Numbered from the stretch's first letter, positions 14,580-23,718 are shown. The stretch: 25,296 bases of DNA from Prevotella sp. (GCA_017430675.1 JAFRMM010000095.1:1-25296); one strand, 5' to 3'. Notes: a model not told the origin generated them from the letters alone. Numbers and translations are program-made.

Positions 14580-14999
14580 CTATTTCAGATTGAAGAATGG
14601 GAAGAAATACATCACGGCCACGCGACGGACGTCAGTCATCTGTTCTGCACGGCCGATGATGGAGCCGTTCTTACGGATGTCGCCGTTCTTCTCGATCCTA
14701 CCAACGATAGAGCCATTGATACGGATATCGTTGTTCGATTCCACCCTGCCGATAATGGAGCCGTTCTTACGGATGTCGCCATTAGACTCAATTCTGCCGA
14801 CAATGGAGCCATTAACGCGGATATCACCATTAGACTCAAAACGACCTACAATAGAACCGTTGATGCGGACATCACCGTTTGACTCAATCCTTCCTACGAT
14901 ACTACCGCCCAAGCGGAGGTCATCACCCATCACATTGACATTCATTGTGAGCATCAGGGCTACTGCCACGACCAGTCTCAATACACTTTCCTTCTTCAT
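14580..14999 (-). CDS. Secreted protein of six 16-residue repeats (beta-flower-like)
   Basis: The product has 139 residues. A signal peptide covers about 1-25 (MKKESVLRLVVAVALMLTMN, then VNVMG). Residues 31-126 are six tandem 16-residue units of the form NGSI(V/I)GR(I/F/V/A)ES NGD(I/V)R(x). The tail is VAVMYFFPFFNLK. The pattern, with a regular Gly and hydrophobic residues every eight positions, resembles the small beta-flower proteins of Bacteroidetes; this is a pattern match, not a firm family call. I chose the ATG at 14997-14999 because it gives the signal peptide; 72 open codons upstream belong to another gene's region. It starts four bases after a 45-residue peptide gene, so the two form an operon. 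The sufB promoter lies just downstream. Function is unknown, probably exported to the periplasm or cell surface. Confidence 0.75.
   Translation of the reverse strand: MKKESVLRLVVAVALMLTMNVNVMGDDLRLGGSIVGRIESNGDVRINGSIVGRFESNGDIRVNGSIVGRIESNGDIRKNGSIIGRVESNNDIRINGSIVGRIEKNGDIRKNGSIIGRAEQMTDVRRVAVMYFFPFFNLK
14622..14909. repeat. Six 48-bp coding tandem repeats
   Basis: Six 48-base units inside the repeat protein gene encode the 16-residue motifs. Units are not identical, but inner copies are close enough to allow recombination; gain or loss of a unit keeps the frame. Units alternate between types with IR-K/IR-I/IR-V at the join, suggesting duplication in pairs. Confidence 0.8.
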
Positions 15000-15003
15000 T
15001 GTC

Positions 15004-15141
15004 TTAAAGTTTTTTATTGTTAATATTATGGTTATGATTGTCCATCTGTCCCAACAACTCATAGTCAGCCAAAAGCCGCAGGTAGTCGAAGGCCATCTGC
15101 TGCATGATCTTCTGCCGTTTCTTCTGTTGCTGTGGTTGCAT
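15004..15141 (-). CDS. Small hypothetical protein (45 aa)
   Basis: The frame from ATG 15139-15141 to TAA 15004-15006 encodes MQPQQQKKRQKIMQQMAFDY, then LRLLADYELLGQMDN and a His/Asn-rich tail ending in NNKKL. The middle is likely helical. It begins 38 bases after a TAnnTTTG box and ends four bases before the repeat-protein ATG, which supports real translation and an operon. The Gln/Lys-rich start and His/Asn tail are low in complexity. I recognise no family; it could be a leader peptide for the downstream gene. Confidence 0.55.
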   Translation of the reverse strand: MQPQQQKKRQKIMQQMAFDYLRLLADYELLGQMDNHNHNINNKKL

Positions 15142-15178
15142 GTCTGACCGTTATGGTTTACTCTTTGGTTCCTGTCTG

Positions 15179-15186
15179 CAAAGGTA
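15179..15186 (-). promoter_or_regulatory. Putative -7 box for the small peptide / repeat-protein operon
   Basis: On the minus strand, TACCTTTG matches the Bacteroidetes -7 consensus and lies 37 bases before the small peptide ATG. No TTTG is at the expected -33 distance; a TTTG occurs only about five bases upstream. Confidence 0.5.
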
Positions 15187-15261
15187 CGAACAAAGACACA
15201 TACCCTTATGAACAATTTCTGCCAAAATCATCCTTGTGATTTGCATAATCTTCCAATATGC

Positions 15262-15291
15262 AAGAAAGCAAACCCTCAAGTCTGCTTTCCT
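15262..15291 (-). terminator. Hairpin after the TPR/AraC regulator gene
   Basis: On the minus strand, AGGAAAGCAGAC pairs with GTTTGCTTTCTT through 10 Watson-Crick and two G-U pairs around a 6-base loop, starting six bases after the regulator's stop codon. No clean U-run follows the stem, though TTTCTT forms its 3' arm, so termination strength is uncertain. Confidence 0.45.
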
Positions 15292-15297
15292 GTCAGA

Positions 15298-16809
15298 TTA
15301 TTGTTTTTCCCGATACTGTGTCGGGGTCATGCCGTAAGCCTTGCGGAAGATGCGGTTGAAACTAGTCGCCTCATCATAGCCACAGCGGTTGGCCACCTGC
15401 GAGATGGGCATGTCAGGACTATTTGTCAACAGTTTTGCTGCCAGTTCCATCTGAATGGCAGAGATAAACGCCTTTGGCGACTCGCCCGTGACACTCATCA
15501 GACGACGGCGGAAGGTCTGCACACTCATGTTCATCTCACTGGCAATACTCTCCACTCCATAATGACCAGTGGGAAGGCCTGCATTCACCACCTCAATCAG
15601 ACGGAACAGGAACTGACGATCTGCCTCCGTCGTTTCCGCCATCTCCTGAACCTCTTCCGGCTCTGTTTCTACAGTCTCAATCACCACATCGACAGGGTGT
15701 TCCTGCAGTTCCGAGATCTCGCGGATAAGATCCTGGATGCGCTGGCGGTCACGACGGCTTCGCCATACGCCGAAGGCCAGTAGCGAAAGCAGTAACAGGA
15801 CACCGACTATACCTATCATAACATACAGATGCTGGGTGTGCTGCATGGCGGCGTTCTCGGCCTGAAGTTCATCATAACCGTATTCAGCGGCATATTTCGA
15901 CAACAGTTCTCCCGTCTTCTCATCATAGAGCGAGTCACGCAACTCGTTGTAACGGTCATTATGTGCCATGGCCTGTACGGGATTCGTCTGGCGCAGGGCC
16001 TCATAGAGCCCCTTGCGGGTAGAACATTCGTTAAAGATGTCGTGCTGGGCGGTAAAGATGGTGAGAGCCTCATTGAAATACCGAACGGCAGCGGAATCAT
16101 TTTGCTGCTGGTGCATCAGCAGACCCATCTGGTTACAGGCGATACCCAACGAGTGGAGGTTGCCGCTCTCGCGCAGACCAGGGATGGCCTCAAGCAAGGC
16201 CTCCCTTGCCTCGGCATGGCGTTTCAGGGAAATCAGTGCCGCAGCCCTCTGTGCCTGTCTGACGACCATCTTATCCTGGCACCCCAGTTGCCGTTCCATC
16301 TCATAGGCCTTCGTGGCATAGTCGAGTGAACGCTCTTCCTGCTTCAGATGATGATACACCTCGGATGCCATGCCATGGAGTACAGCCATTCGTTGTGGGT
16401 TATCCACCTTCTCCGCATAACTGATGGCCTTGAGAATGTATTTCTCTGCTTCCTCTGGCTGCCGCATCGACATATAGATACCCGCCAGGGTATTGTAACT
16501 CGAAGAGATATTGTCGGCATCGCCACTCTTCAGGTCGAGTTCGTTACACTCCTTGGCATACTTCGCCGCCGTTCTGAAATCGCCCTGACGAATGTGGATC
16601 ACCGACAGCAGATTCAACAAGTCACCCCGAACCTCGGTATTGTGTTCTGCCGTCGCTTGTGGCAAAGCCCGAAAGGCAACGGTCTTCGCAGCATCGTACT
16701 GCTGGGCATTATACAGGCTGTCGGCCTCGTCACGCAGGGCACCCACCGACTGCGCCTGTGCAGACGGGAAAAAGCCCATGGCCAGAACGAGGGTCAGCAA
16801 CAACTTCAT
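15298..16809 (-). CDS. Membrane regulator: periplasmic TPR sensor with cytoplasmic AraC-type HTH
   Basis: The 503-residue protein has a signal sequence (about 1-19, ending AQAQ), TPR-like helical repeats from about 25 to 300, one membrane helix at about 327-349 ([20 protein letters not shown]), an acidic linker near 370-395, and a C-terminal AraC-family DNA-binding domain (about 400-503). The last shows the typical [17 protein letters not shown] and [26 protein letters not shown] motifs. This architecture, common in Bacteroidetes, links a periplasmic signal to transcription without a separate kinase. Its ATG overlaps the infB stop by four bases (ATGA), so it is translationally coupled to the core rimP-nusA-infB operon, an unusual place for such a regulator. 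Its ligand and targets are unknown. Confidence 0.9.
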   Translation of the reverse strand: MKLLLTLVLAMGFFPSAQAQSVGALRDEADSLYNAQQYDAAKTVAFRALPQATAEHNTEVRGDLLNLLSVIHIRQGDFRTAAKYAKECNELDLKSGDADNISSSYNTLAGIYMSMRQPEEAEKYILKAISYAEKVDNPQRMAVLHGMASEVYHHLKQEERSLDYATKAYEMERQLGCQDKMVVRQAQRAAALISLKRHAEAREALLEAIPGLRESGNLHSLGIACNQMGLLMHQQQNDSAAVRYFNEALTIFTAQHDIFNECSTRKGLYEALRQTNPVQAMAHNDRYNELRDSLYDEKTGELLSKYAAEYGYDELQAENAAMQHTQHLYVMIGIVGVLLLLSLLAFGVWRSRRDRQRIQDLIREISELQEHPVDVVIETVETEPEEVQEMAETTEADRQFLFRLIEVVNAGLPTGHYGVESIASEMNMSVQTFRRRLMSVTGESPKAFISAIQMELAAKLLTNSPDMPISQVANRCGYDEATSFNRIFRKAYGMTPTQYREKQ

Positions 16810-19607
16810 AGTTTCTGCTCTACCTCAATCTCTGTGAAGGTCTCGATGATGTCACCTACCTGGATGTCATTGAAGTTCACCAGTGATATACCGCACTCCA
16901 GTCCCGTTGCCACTTCCTTGGCATCGTCCTTATAACGCTTCAAGGCATCGATGGGAGCGGTGTGGATCACGATACCGTCACGAATGACACGGGCCTTGTC
17001 CTTGTTATGGACCTTACCGTCGGTCACCAGACCACCGGCCACGGTACCCACCTTCGAGATCTTGAACACCTGCTTCACCTCAATCTCACCAGAGACGACC
17101 TCTTTCTTCACCTTGTCAAGCATACCCTGCATGGTGCTCTTTACCTCGTCGATGGCATCATAGATGATCGAGTAGGTATTAATCTCCACACCCTCGCGCT
17201 CAGCAGCACGACGTGCATCAGCAGAAGGACGAACCTGGAAGCCGACGATGATGGCATCGGAAGCCGAAGCCAGCATGACATCGTTCTCCGAGATCTGACC
17301 GACAGCCTTGGCAATCACATTCACCTGCACCTTCTCCGTGGAGAGTTTGATGAACGAGTCGCTCAGAGCCTCGACACTTCCGTCAGTATCACCCTTGACG
17401 ATAATGTTCAACTCATGGAACTCACCGAGCGCGATACGGTGCGAGATATCGTCAAGACCCAAGGTCTTCGTGGTACGGAGCGACTGTTCGCGCTGTAACT
17501 GAGTTCGTTTGTTGGTAATCTCACGTGCTTCCTGCTCCGTCTCCATGATGTGGAAGGAGTCACCAGCCGTCGGGGCACCGTTCAGACCCAGGATGATGGC
17601 GGGCTCTGCAGGACCAGCAGCCTCGATACGCTGATTACGCTCATTGAACATGGCCTTGATTCGTTCATAACTGGTACCAGCCACAACGATGTCACCTATC
17701 TTCAGTGTACCGTTTGATACAAGCACGGTAGAGACATAGCCACGACCCTTGTCGAGTGAAGACTCGATGATAGAACCCGTTGCCTTACGATTGGGGTTGG
17801 CTTTCAAGTCAAGCATCTCTGCCTCGAGAAGCACTTTCTCCAGCAATTCATCGACACCAAGGCCTTTCTTGGCACTGATCTCCTGACACTGGTACTTACC
17901 GCCCCAGTCCTCGACGAGCAGGTTCATATTGGCCAGATCCTCACGGATCTTATCGGGATTAGCCCCTGGTTTGTCAATCTTGTTGATGGCAAACACCATC
18001 GGCACATTGGCCGCCTGCGCATGGGCGATGGCTTCCTTGGTTGTAGGCATCACCGAGTCGTCGGCAGCGATGATGATGATGGCGATATCCGTCACCTGGG
18101 CACCACGGGCACGCATGGCTGTGAAGGCCTCGTGACCTGGGGTGTCGAGGAAGGTGATCTGACGGCCATCCTTCATTTTCACGTTATAGGCACCGATATG
18201 CTGGGTGATACCACCAGCCTCACCGGCAATCACATTCGTATTGCGGATGAAGTCAAGCAGAGAGGTCTTACCATGATCGACATGACCCATTACGGTCACG
18301 ATCGGCGCACGGGTCACGAGATCGTTCTCATCATCCTCCTCTTCGGTAATAGCGTTCTGCACCTCGGCACTCACATATTCTGTCGTGAAGCCGAATTCCT
18401 CAGCCACGATATTGATGGTCTCAGCATCCAGGCGCTGGTTGATGCTCACCATGATACCAATACTCATGCAGGTACCGATGACCTGGTTCACACCGACGTT
18501 CATCATGGTGGCTAATTCAGATACTGTCACGAACTCCGTTAGTTTCAGCACCTTACTCTGTGCTGCCTCCGCAGCCATCTCCTCGTTCATGCGCTCTGCC
18601 ACGGCATCACGCTTCTCACGACGGTACTTGGCACCCTTCTTATTCTGATTCTTAGAGGTCAGACGGGCCAGTGTCTCCTTCACCTGACGGGCTACAGCCT
18701 CATCATCCACCTCCAGTGGCTTCACGGGACGGTTTTTCTTCTTATTCTTTCCACCACCCTGCTGATTGCCGGCGTTGTCCTGGAAATTCTGGTTTCCACC
18801 CTTGTTCTTATTCTTCTTATTATTTCCGCTGCCAACATTTTCCTGCTTGGCTGCAGCCTCGATATCCACACGCTCCTTGCCACCACGAATACGCTCGCGC
18901 TTTTTCTTCTCGCCGTTGGCACCACCATGCAACTGAGCCTGCTTCTCCTCGCGTTCCTTCTTACGCTCTTCCTTCGACTTCTTCTTAGGACGCGTACTCT
19001 GGTTCAGAGAATCGAGATCGATCTTTCCGACCACATTGAGGTTAGGCATGGCCTTCTGTTCCGTCTTCAACTTATATACTTCGGGTTCTTCCAAAACAGC
19101 CACAGGCTCAGGTTCTGGCTTCTGGGGCTGCTCTACCACTACGACAGGCTCAGGCTTTGGTTCCAGTTTGGATTCGGGCTTGGGTTCCTCTTTCTTTACC
19201 ACAGGGACGGGCTGTTCCTTTGGTGTTACAACAGGCTCTGGCATCTGGGGCTTCGGCTCTTCCTTCGGCTTGGTGGGCTTGCCCACCTGGCTCAAGTCAA
19301 TTTTCCCCAGAGGAGTAAAGGTCTGGCGCGGTTCCTCCTTAACCTCCACCACTGGCTCGGGCTTGGATTCTTTCTTGGGTTTCTCCTTTTCCTTCTTCTT
19401 GGGGAAGATCATTCCTGCAAGCGTCTTCACATCCTTATCACCCTTGAACTCCTTGACCAGCGCGTCGTATTGTTCATCGGTAATCTTCGTGTTGACGTTG
19501 GCATCGTCCTTGATCTCGCCCAGACTGGTCTTGGTCTTCAGGAAATCAACTGCGGTCTGAAGGCCAATATTCAGTTCTGTTAATACTTTATTTAATCTGA
19601 CTCCCAT
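16806..19607 (-). CDS. infB: Translation initiation factor IF-2
   Basis: IF-2 is the GTPase that brings initiator tRNA to the 30S subunit and promotes subunit joining. The 933-residue product has an N-terminal IF2N domain ([20 protein letters not shown]), a long Lys/Glu/Pro-rich linker (about 70-330), and a second IF2N region near 350-410. The G domain shows [12 protein letters not shown] near 440, DTPGHEAF and NKID near 541, followed by domains II-IV. The linker has valine/proline repeats such as KPEPVV and EEPKP and is at the long end for the family, as usual in Bacteroidetes. It lies 34 bases downstream of nusA and overlaps the TPR/AraC regulator gene by four bases. Confidence 0.98.
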   Translation of the reverse strand: MGVRLNKVLTELNIGLQTAVDFLKTKTSLGEIKDDANVNTKITDEQYDALVKEFKGDKDVKTLAGMIFPKKKEKEKPKKESKPEPVVEVKEEPRQTFTPLGKIDLSQVGKPTKPKEEPKPQMPEPVVTPKEQPVPVVKKEEPKPESKLEPKPEPVVVVEQPQKPEPEPVAVLEEPEVYKLKTEQKAMPNLNVVGKIDLDSLNQSTRPKKKSKEERKKEREEKQAQLHGGANGEKKKRERIRGGKERVDIEAAAKQENVGSGNNKKNKNKGGNQNFQDNAGNQQGGGKNKKKNRPVKPLEVDDEAVARQVKETLARLTSKNQNKKGAKYRREKRDAVAERMNEEMAAEAAQSKVLKLTEFVTVSELATMMNVGVNQVIGTCMSIGIMVSINQRLDAETINIVAEEFGFTTEYVSAEVQNAITEEEDDENDLVTRAPIVTVMGHVDHGKTSLLDFIRNTNVIAGEAGGITQHIGAYNVKMKDGRQITFLDTPGHEAFTAMRARGAQVTDIAIIIIAADDSVMPTTKEAIAHAQAANVPMVFAINKIDKPGANPDKIREDLANMNLLVEDWGGKYQCQEISAKKGLGVDELLEKVLLEAEMLDLKANPNRKATGSIIESSLDKGRGYVSTVLVSNGTLKIGDIVVAGTSYERIKAMFNERNQRIEAAGPAEPAIILGLNGAPTAGDSFHIMETEQEAREITNKRTQLQREQSLRTTKTLGLDDISHRIALGEFHELNIIVKGDTDGSVEALSDSFIKLSTEKVQVNVIAKAVGQISENDVMLASASDAIIVGFQVRPSADARRAAEREGVEINTYSIIYDAIDEVKSTMQGMLDKVKKEVVSGEIEVKQVFKISKVGTVAGGLVTDGKVHNKDKARVIRDGIVIHTAPIDALKRYKDDAKEVATGLECGISLVNFNDIQVGDIIETFTEIEVEQKL

Positions 19608-19641
19608 TAATTCTCCTTTTTACTTTTTTACCTTTTTTCCT

Positions 19642-20901
19642 TTATTCAAACTCCGCACGGAGCACATCCAGCAGATGGTCAACGGTTTCTTCCTCCAGAT
19701 CGGCCTTTTCAATCAGCATCTCACGGGGTGCATTAAGCACAGCCTTGGCAGTATCCAGTCCAATGGCCTTGATAGAGTCGATGACCCACTGATCCACCTC
19801 ATCAGAGAACTCATCCAGGTAGATATCCTCGTCGGCCTCACTCTCACTGACCACACGGAACACGTCAATCGTATATTCCGTCAGCATGGAAGCCAGTTTG
19901 ATATTCATACCACCACGTCCGATAGCCAGCGACACCTCCTCAGGCTGCAGATAGACCTCAGCCTTGTGGTTTTCCTGATCGAGCACGATGCTCGACACCT
20001 TGGCGGGACTCAGGGCACGCTGGATATACAACTGCACGTTAGAGGAGTAGTTGATCACGTCAATATTCTCATTGCACAACTCACGGACGATACCGTGCAC
20101 GCGGCTACCCTTGACACCGACGCAGGCACCTACCGGATCGATGCGCTCGTCATAACTCTCAACGGCCACCTTGGCGCGGTCACCCGGCATACGGGCCACC
20201 TTCTTGATGGTGATCAGGCCGTCGTTGATCTCAGGCACCTCAGCCTCGAGCAGACGCTCCAGGAACACAGGACTGGTACGGGAGAGGATGATGCGGGGGT
20301 TGTTGTTCTCGTTCTGCACCTCCTTGACAATAGCACGAACAGTCTCACCCTTGTGGTAGTTATCGGAAGGGATCTGCTCAGCCTTCGGCAGATGGAGTTC
20401 ATTACCCTCATCATCCATCAGCAGTACCTCGCGCTTCCAGATCTGATAGACCTCTCCGCTAACCACGGTATCCACCTTGTCCTTGTACTTCTGATAGAGC
20501 GAGTCATGCTCCAGTTCCAGGATCTTTGAAGCCAGTGTCTGACGCAGGTTCAGGATGGCACGGCGACCGAACTTCTGGAAGTTCACCTCCTCACTCACCT
20601 CCTCGCCAATCTCGTAGTCGGGCTCAATCTTCTGGGCCTCGCTGAGAGCAATCTCCTTGTTCTCGTCCTGCACCTCACCGTCGGCGACCACCACACGGTT
20701 ACGGTGGATCTCAAAGTCACCCTTGTCGGGGTTCACGATCACGTCGAAGTTCTCGTCAGAGCCATAGATTTTGGCTATGACATTACGAAAACTCTCCTCC
20801 AGCACACTGACCAGCGTGGTGCGGTCGATGTTCTTTGTCTCTTTAAACTCCTGAAAGGTCTCAATCATTGAGGGACCCTTCGCATCTTTCTTAATTGCCA
20901 T
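19642..20901 (-). CDS. nusA: Transcription termination/antitermination factor NusA
   Basis: NusA binds RNA polymerase and nascent RNA and controls pausing, termination and antitermination. The 419-residue product has the N-terminal polymerase-binding domain (TLVSVLEESFRNVIAKIYG), an S1 domain near 130-200 (DTVVSGEVYQIWKREVLLMD), and two KH domains, with GVKGSRVHGIVREL near 258 and VSLAIGRGGMNIKLAS further on. It ends in an acidic tail without the two extra C-terminal repeats of the E. coli protein, which is normal outside Proteobacteria. It lies between rimP (29 bases upstream) and infB. Confidence 0.97.
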   Translation of the reverse strand: MAIKKDAKGPSMIETFQEFKETKNIDRTTLVSVLEESFRNVIAKIYGSDENFDVIVNPDKGDFEIHRNRVVVADGEVQDENKEIALSEAQKIEPDYEIGEEVSEEVNFQKFGRRAILNLRQTLASKILELEHDSLYQKYKDKVDTVVSGEVYQIWKREVLLMDDEGNELHLPKAEQIPSDNYHKGETVRAIVKEVQNENNNPRIILSRTSPVFLERLLEAEVPEINDGLITIKKVARMPGDRAKVAVESYDERIDPVGACVGVKGSRVHGIVRELCNENIDVINYSSNVQLYIQRALSPAKVSSIVLDQENHKAEVYLQPEEVSLAIGRGGMNIKLASMLTEYTIDVFRVVSESEADEDIYLDEFSDEVDQWVIDSIKAIGLDTAKAVLNAPREMLIEKADLEEETVDHLLDVLRAEFE

Positions 20902-20930
20902 TTCTATATTTATTTTTTACTTTCTTTCCC

Positions 20931-21398
20931 TTACTTGAACGTCAGCACATACTTCGCGTACTTCACACCACCCATCTGGTAGGTCTTATCAACATCCACC
21001 ATGACAGGACGCTTCTTGCCTTCCAACTTCTGCTTTTCCTGTACGGTGACGGTAAAATTCATGCCATCAACAGCCTTCAAGATGCCCTGCACCTTCTTGC
21101 CATCGAGATCCTGTACCTCTACCATGTCACCGATATGGTTGACGTACTGCTGTACCACTTTGAACGGCTGACCCAGACCTGCGCTGCCTACCTCCAGTTC
21201 GTAGTCCCCAAGTTCGTCTTCCAGACGCTCTTGCAGGAACCGGCTCAGTTCGGCGCAGTCCTCAATCCACACACCATCGGCTTGGTCAATCTCAATTACG
21301 ATTCTGTCATCATCTTCAAAGTTGATGTCAACCAGGAAGTAGTCGTTGTCCTTCAACCACTCTTCCACTACTGTCTTGATAGTTTCCTTATTTATCAT
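20931..21398 (-). CDS. rimP: Ribosome maturation factor RimP
   Basis: RimP assists maturation of the 30S ribosomal subunit. The 155-residue product has the family features: a helical start (MINKETIKTVVEEWLKDNDY), VDINFEDDDRIVIEIDQADG, CAELSRFLQERLED, YELEVGSAGLGQPFKV with the conserved EVGSPGL-like turn, and a C-terminal SH3-like part with GKKVQGILKAVDG. It is the first gene of the conserved rimP-nusA-infB operon and has a strong promoter 63 bases upstream. Confidence 0.95.
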   Translation of the reverse strand: MINKETIKTVVEEWLKDNDYFLVDINFEDDDRIVIEIDQADGVWIEDCAELSRFLQERLEDELGDYELEVGSAGLGQPFKVVQQYVNHIGDMVEVQDLDGKKVQGILKAVDGMNFTVTVQEKQKLEGKKRPVMVDVDKTYQMGGVKYAKYVLTFK

Positions 21399-21419
21399 CT
21401 ACTACTCTTTAAATGTGAA

Positions 21420-21445
21420 ATGAGAGACTCTTTCGAGCCTCTCAT
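21420..21445 (-). promoter_or_regulatory. Hairpin in the 5' leader of rimP-nusA-infB
   Basis: On the minus strand, ATGAGAGGCTC, GAAA, GAGTCTCTCAT form an arm-loop-arm of 10 pairs with one internal mismatch and a GAAA loop. It sits between the promoter and the rimP ATG and is not followed by a U-run, so it is more likely a leader structure than a terminator. Confidence 0.5.
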
Positions 21446-21460
21446 TCCGCTGAACGGGTG

Positions 21461-21492
21461 CAAAGGTACGTATTTCCCCGCTAACTACCAAA
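21461..21492 (-). promoter_or_regulatory. Promoter of rimP-nusA-infB
   Basis: On the minus strand, TTTG (21489-21492) and TACCTTTG (21461-21468) are 20 bases apart, a full match to the Bacteroidetes consensus. The TTTGGTAGT context is also found at the tRNA-Asn and hipB-like promoters. The start of transcription should fall near 21455, giving a leader of about 55 bases that includes the hairpin. Confidence 0.85.
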
Positions 21493-21507
21493 CTTTTTCC
21501 GATATTT

Positions 21508-23271
21508 TTATGCTATCGCACTAAAAATAACTGATTCTCCCTTCTTGAGAGTGATGGCTGGAGCCGTTTTCTTCCTCAACTGGATCAGCGACGATGTCTC
21601 TTTGGGTTTCTGGGGAACCAGCAGTTTTTTGTATTCCTCAGGGTTCTGCAGCAGACGGACAGCCTCTCTCAGTTGCTTGTCGTAACTGAGCCCGGCTTCG
21701 ATGGCACCTGCCTGATAGTAGTAGGCGGCGATAATATCCGACTCAAGAACCTGCATCAGTACACCCTTGTGTTTCTCCAGTTCGAAGGCCACATCGTGGT
21801 TGAGTTTCTTTTCCAGTTCATCGAAAGCGGGCTTCGCCTCCTCGTAATAGCCCTCGAACTTAGCCGTCTTCACCAGTTCGGCAAACTGTTTCTGACTGAC
21901 AGGATCGTAGGTAAAACCGCTCTTGATGACACGTTCCTTGAACTCCTGCCAGTCGGCATCCGTCAGATGGAACTCTGCCGCAGGAGCAATCGTAGGATGC
22001 TTGGCGATATAATCAACCACATAATCGAACATCACCTCCGTCGAATCCTGGCCTGAGGCAGAGAGATAGAAAGCAATGTTGGGAATCGTGTCGGCCTTAA
22101 CTTCCACGTCGGGTTTGATGCCGCCACCATCACGCACCTCACGGCCATTCCTGGTGTAGAAGACCTTCGTCAGCGAGTCGGGGATATGCTCCCGATAGCC
22201 GCCACTACCCTTCTTGTAGTTGATGGCCTGGATACAACGACCACTGGGGATATAGTATTTCGAGGTGGTCACCTTCATGTTCGTGTTATACGGCAGGTCA
22301 ATGGGGATCTGCACCAATCCCTTCCCGTATGTACGCGTACCTATTATTATTCCCCGGTCCAGATCCTGAAGGGCCCCACTGGTAATCTCGCTGGCTGAGG
22401 CCGTCTCGCCGTTCACCAACACCACCAACGGCATCACCGTGTCAAGCGGCTCCACATGGGTCTTGTACTCCTTGGAAGCCTGTTTGATCTTACCGCGGTT
22501 CTCCACCACGGTGATACCCTTCGGCAACCAGAGGTTCAGGATATCCACCGTCTCCTGTTCAGAGCCGCCACCATTGCCACGCAAGTCAAGGATGAGCGAG
22601 GTGGCACCCTGTTTCTTCAGATCGATGAGGGCACGGCGCACGTCCTTGGCACAACCCTCGGTAAACGAGTTCAGGTTGATATAGCCTATATTTCCCTCAC
22701 GGATACCATAGTATGGCAACTCTGGCAGTTTGATGTTCCTACGGGTGATCTTGAAGTTCATCAACTTGCCAGTCGAGGGGCGCATCACTTTCAGCAGGAA
22801 ACTGGTACCTGGCTCTCCACGCAGATGCTCACTAACATAGGATACCGATTTGTCTGTCATCATCGAGTCATCGATGCTCAAGATCACGTCACCCTTCTTC
22901 AATCCGACCTCAGCAGCCGGCATGTTCTGGTAGGGCTCGTCAACCACCACACGGTCAATCTTCTGGTGCTTACGGATCAGTGCTCCAATACCGGCATACT
23001 TTCCCGTCAGCATCATCCTGAGGTTCTTCGTCTCGTCCTGAGCATAGTATTCCGTATAGGGATCCAGACTCCTGAGCATGGCATTGATACCCGTGCCGAT
23101 GGTCTCCTTCGGGTTCAGCGTATCCACATAGAGCAGTTCCAGGTTCTTATACACCTGATTGAAGATATCCAGATTCTTGCCCACCTCGAAGTTATGGTCA
23201 TTGTTCTTTTGGGCTTGTGCCGTCAGCGACATGACCAACACCAACAGGAATGGTACTATATGTCTTCTCAT
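21508..23271 (-). CDS. S41 family C-terminal processing protease (CtpA-like)
   Basis: This exported serine protease of the carboxyl-terminal processing family has 587 residues. It has a signal peptide (about 1-20, MRRHIVPFLLVLVMSLTAQA), an N-terminal helical part with LRSLDPYTEYY, a PDZ domain near 80-165 (GIGALIRK, AEVGLKKGDVILSIDD), and an S41 catalytic domain. The catalytic domain includes LDLRGNGGGSEQE, the Ser in GETASASEITSGALQDLDRG and the Lys in GTRTYGKGLVQIP; both catalytic residues are therefore present. The C-terminal 180 residues form a helical extension common in Bacteroidetes homologues. It probably works in the periplasm on protein quality control or envelope processing. It is upstream of, and separate from, the rimP operon. 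Confidence 0.95.
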   Translation of the reverse strand: MRRHIVPFLLVLVMSLTAQAQKNNDHNFEVGKNLDIFNQVYKNLELLYVDTLNPKETIGTGINAMLRSLDPYTEYYAQDETKNLRMMLTGKYAGIGALIRKHQKIDRVVVDEPYQNMPAAEVGLKKGDVILSIDDSMMTDKSVSYVSEHLRGEPGTSFLLKVMRPSTGKLMNFKITRRNIKLPELPYYGIREGNIGYINLNSFTEGCAKDVRRALIDLKKQGATSLILDLRGNGGGSEQETVDILNLWLPKGITVVENRGKIKQASKEYKTHVEPLDTVMPLVVLVNGETASASEITSGALQDLDRGIIIGTRTYGKGLVQIPIDLPYNTNMKVTTSKYYIPSGRCIQAINYKKGSGGYREHIPDSLTKVFYTRNGREVRDGGGIKPDVEVKADTIPNIAFYLSASGQDSTEVMFDYVVDYIAKHPTIAPAAEFHLTDADWQEFKERVIKSGFTYDPVSQKQFAELVKTAKFEGYYEEAKPAFDELEKKLNHDVAFELEKHKGVLMQVLESDIIAAYYYQAGAIEAGLSYDKQLREAVRLLQNPEEYKKLLVPQKPKETSSLIQLRKKTAPAITLKKGESVIFSAIA

Positions 23272-23317
23272 ATTTACTTCTTTACCTTTTTACTATTTTA
23301 CCTTTTAATTGCTGCTG

Positions 23318-23325
23318 CAAAATTA
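23318..23325 (-). promoter_or_regulatory. Putative -7 box for the S41 protease gene
   Basis: On the minus strand, TAATTTTG matches the Bacteroidetes -7 consensus, 46 bases before the ATG. No TTTG lies at -33, so only one box supports it. Confidence 0.5.
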
Positions 23326-23406
23326 CACCTTTCTCCGAAGAAATCACCTTTTTCTTCTCTTTTTTTATAAAAAAATATAGATTCCTTGAATTTTTTCGCC
23401 CAAAAG

Positions 23407-23438
23407 TTTGGTAGTTTCATTTTTTCGCCGTACTTTTG
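23407..23438 (+). promoter_or_regulatory. Promoter of tRNA-Asn
   Basis: TTTG at 23407-23410 and TACTTTTG at 23431-23438 are separated by 20 bases, a full match to the Bacteroidetes consensus. The tRNA begins 22 bases after the -7 box. Confidence 0.85.
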
Positions 23439-23460
23439 CACCCGCTTAACAGCAAAACCT

Positions 23461-23537
23461 GCTTCAGTAGCTCAGTTGGTTAGAGCACCTGACTGTTAAT
23501 CAGGGGGTCGTTGGTTCAAGCCCATCCTGAAGCGCCA
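23461..23537 (+). tRNA. tRNA-Asn (anticodon GUU)
   Basis: The 74-base body plus an encoded CCA folds as a cloverleaf. The acceptor stem pairs GCTTCAG with CTGAAGC, the D stem GCTC with GAGC, and the anticodon stem CCTGA with TCAGG around CTGTTAA, with anticodon GTT at 23495-23497. The T arm is GTTGG-TTCAAGC-CCATC, with one U-U mismatch at the second pair. The discriminator base is G at 23534. It has its own promoter and terminator. A tRNA 3' end is a common insertion site for integrative elements, and accessory DNA follows. Confidence 0.96.
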
Positions 23538-23546
23538 AAGAAAGAG

Positions 23547-23582
23547 TCCTGTAGGTCAATGACTTACAGGATTTTTCTTTTT
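23547..23582 (+). terminator. Rho-independent terminator of tRNA-Asn
   Basis: TCCTGTA and TACAGGA pair, with an inner GTCA/TGAC extension across a G/T mismatch, followed by TTTTTCTTTTT. It starts nine bases after the encoded CCA. Confidence 0.9.
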
Positions 23583-23598
23583 ATCACATTTCAAAGTT

Positions 23599-23646
23599 GC
23601 ACCCATTTTGCACCCATTTCTGAACGATGCACCCAGCCTGCACCCA
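23599..23646. repeat. Four phased GCACCCA repeats beside tRNA-Asn
   Basis: GCACCCA begins at 23599, 23610, 23629 and 23640. This makes two pairs, each with an 11-base step, set 30 bases apart. The arrangement puts all copies on nearly the same helix face, and it lies about 60 bases after the tRNA 3' end. It could be arm-type integrase binding sites of an attachment region. Confidence 0.7.
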
Positions 23647-23718
23647 TAACTTTGCAGAATTCCCTCAAAAGATTCTGCAAAAGATAATCTATGCAGAGCG
23701 TTATCAAGTTCTAACATT

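Noticed and set aside
14590..15147. A 185-codon plus-strand frame with repeated SILPTMEPL-type units
   Set aside because: Antisense of the 48-bp repeats; the minus-strand frame has the signal peptide and the promoter.
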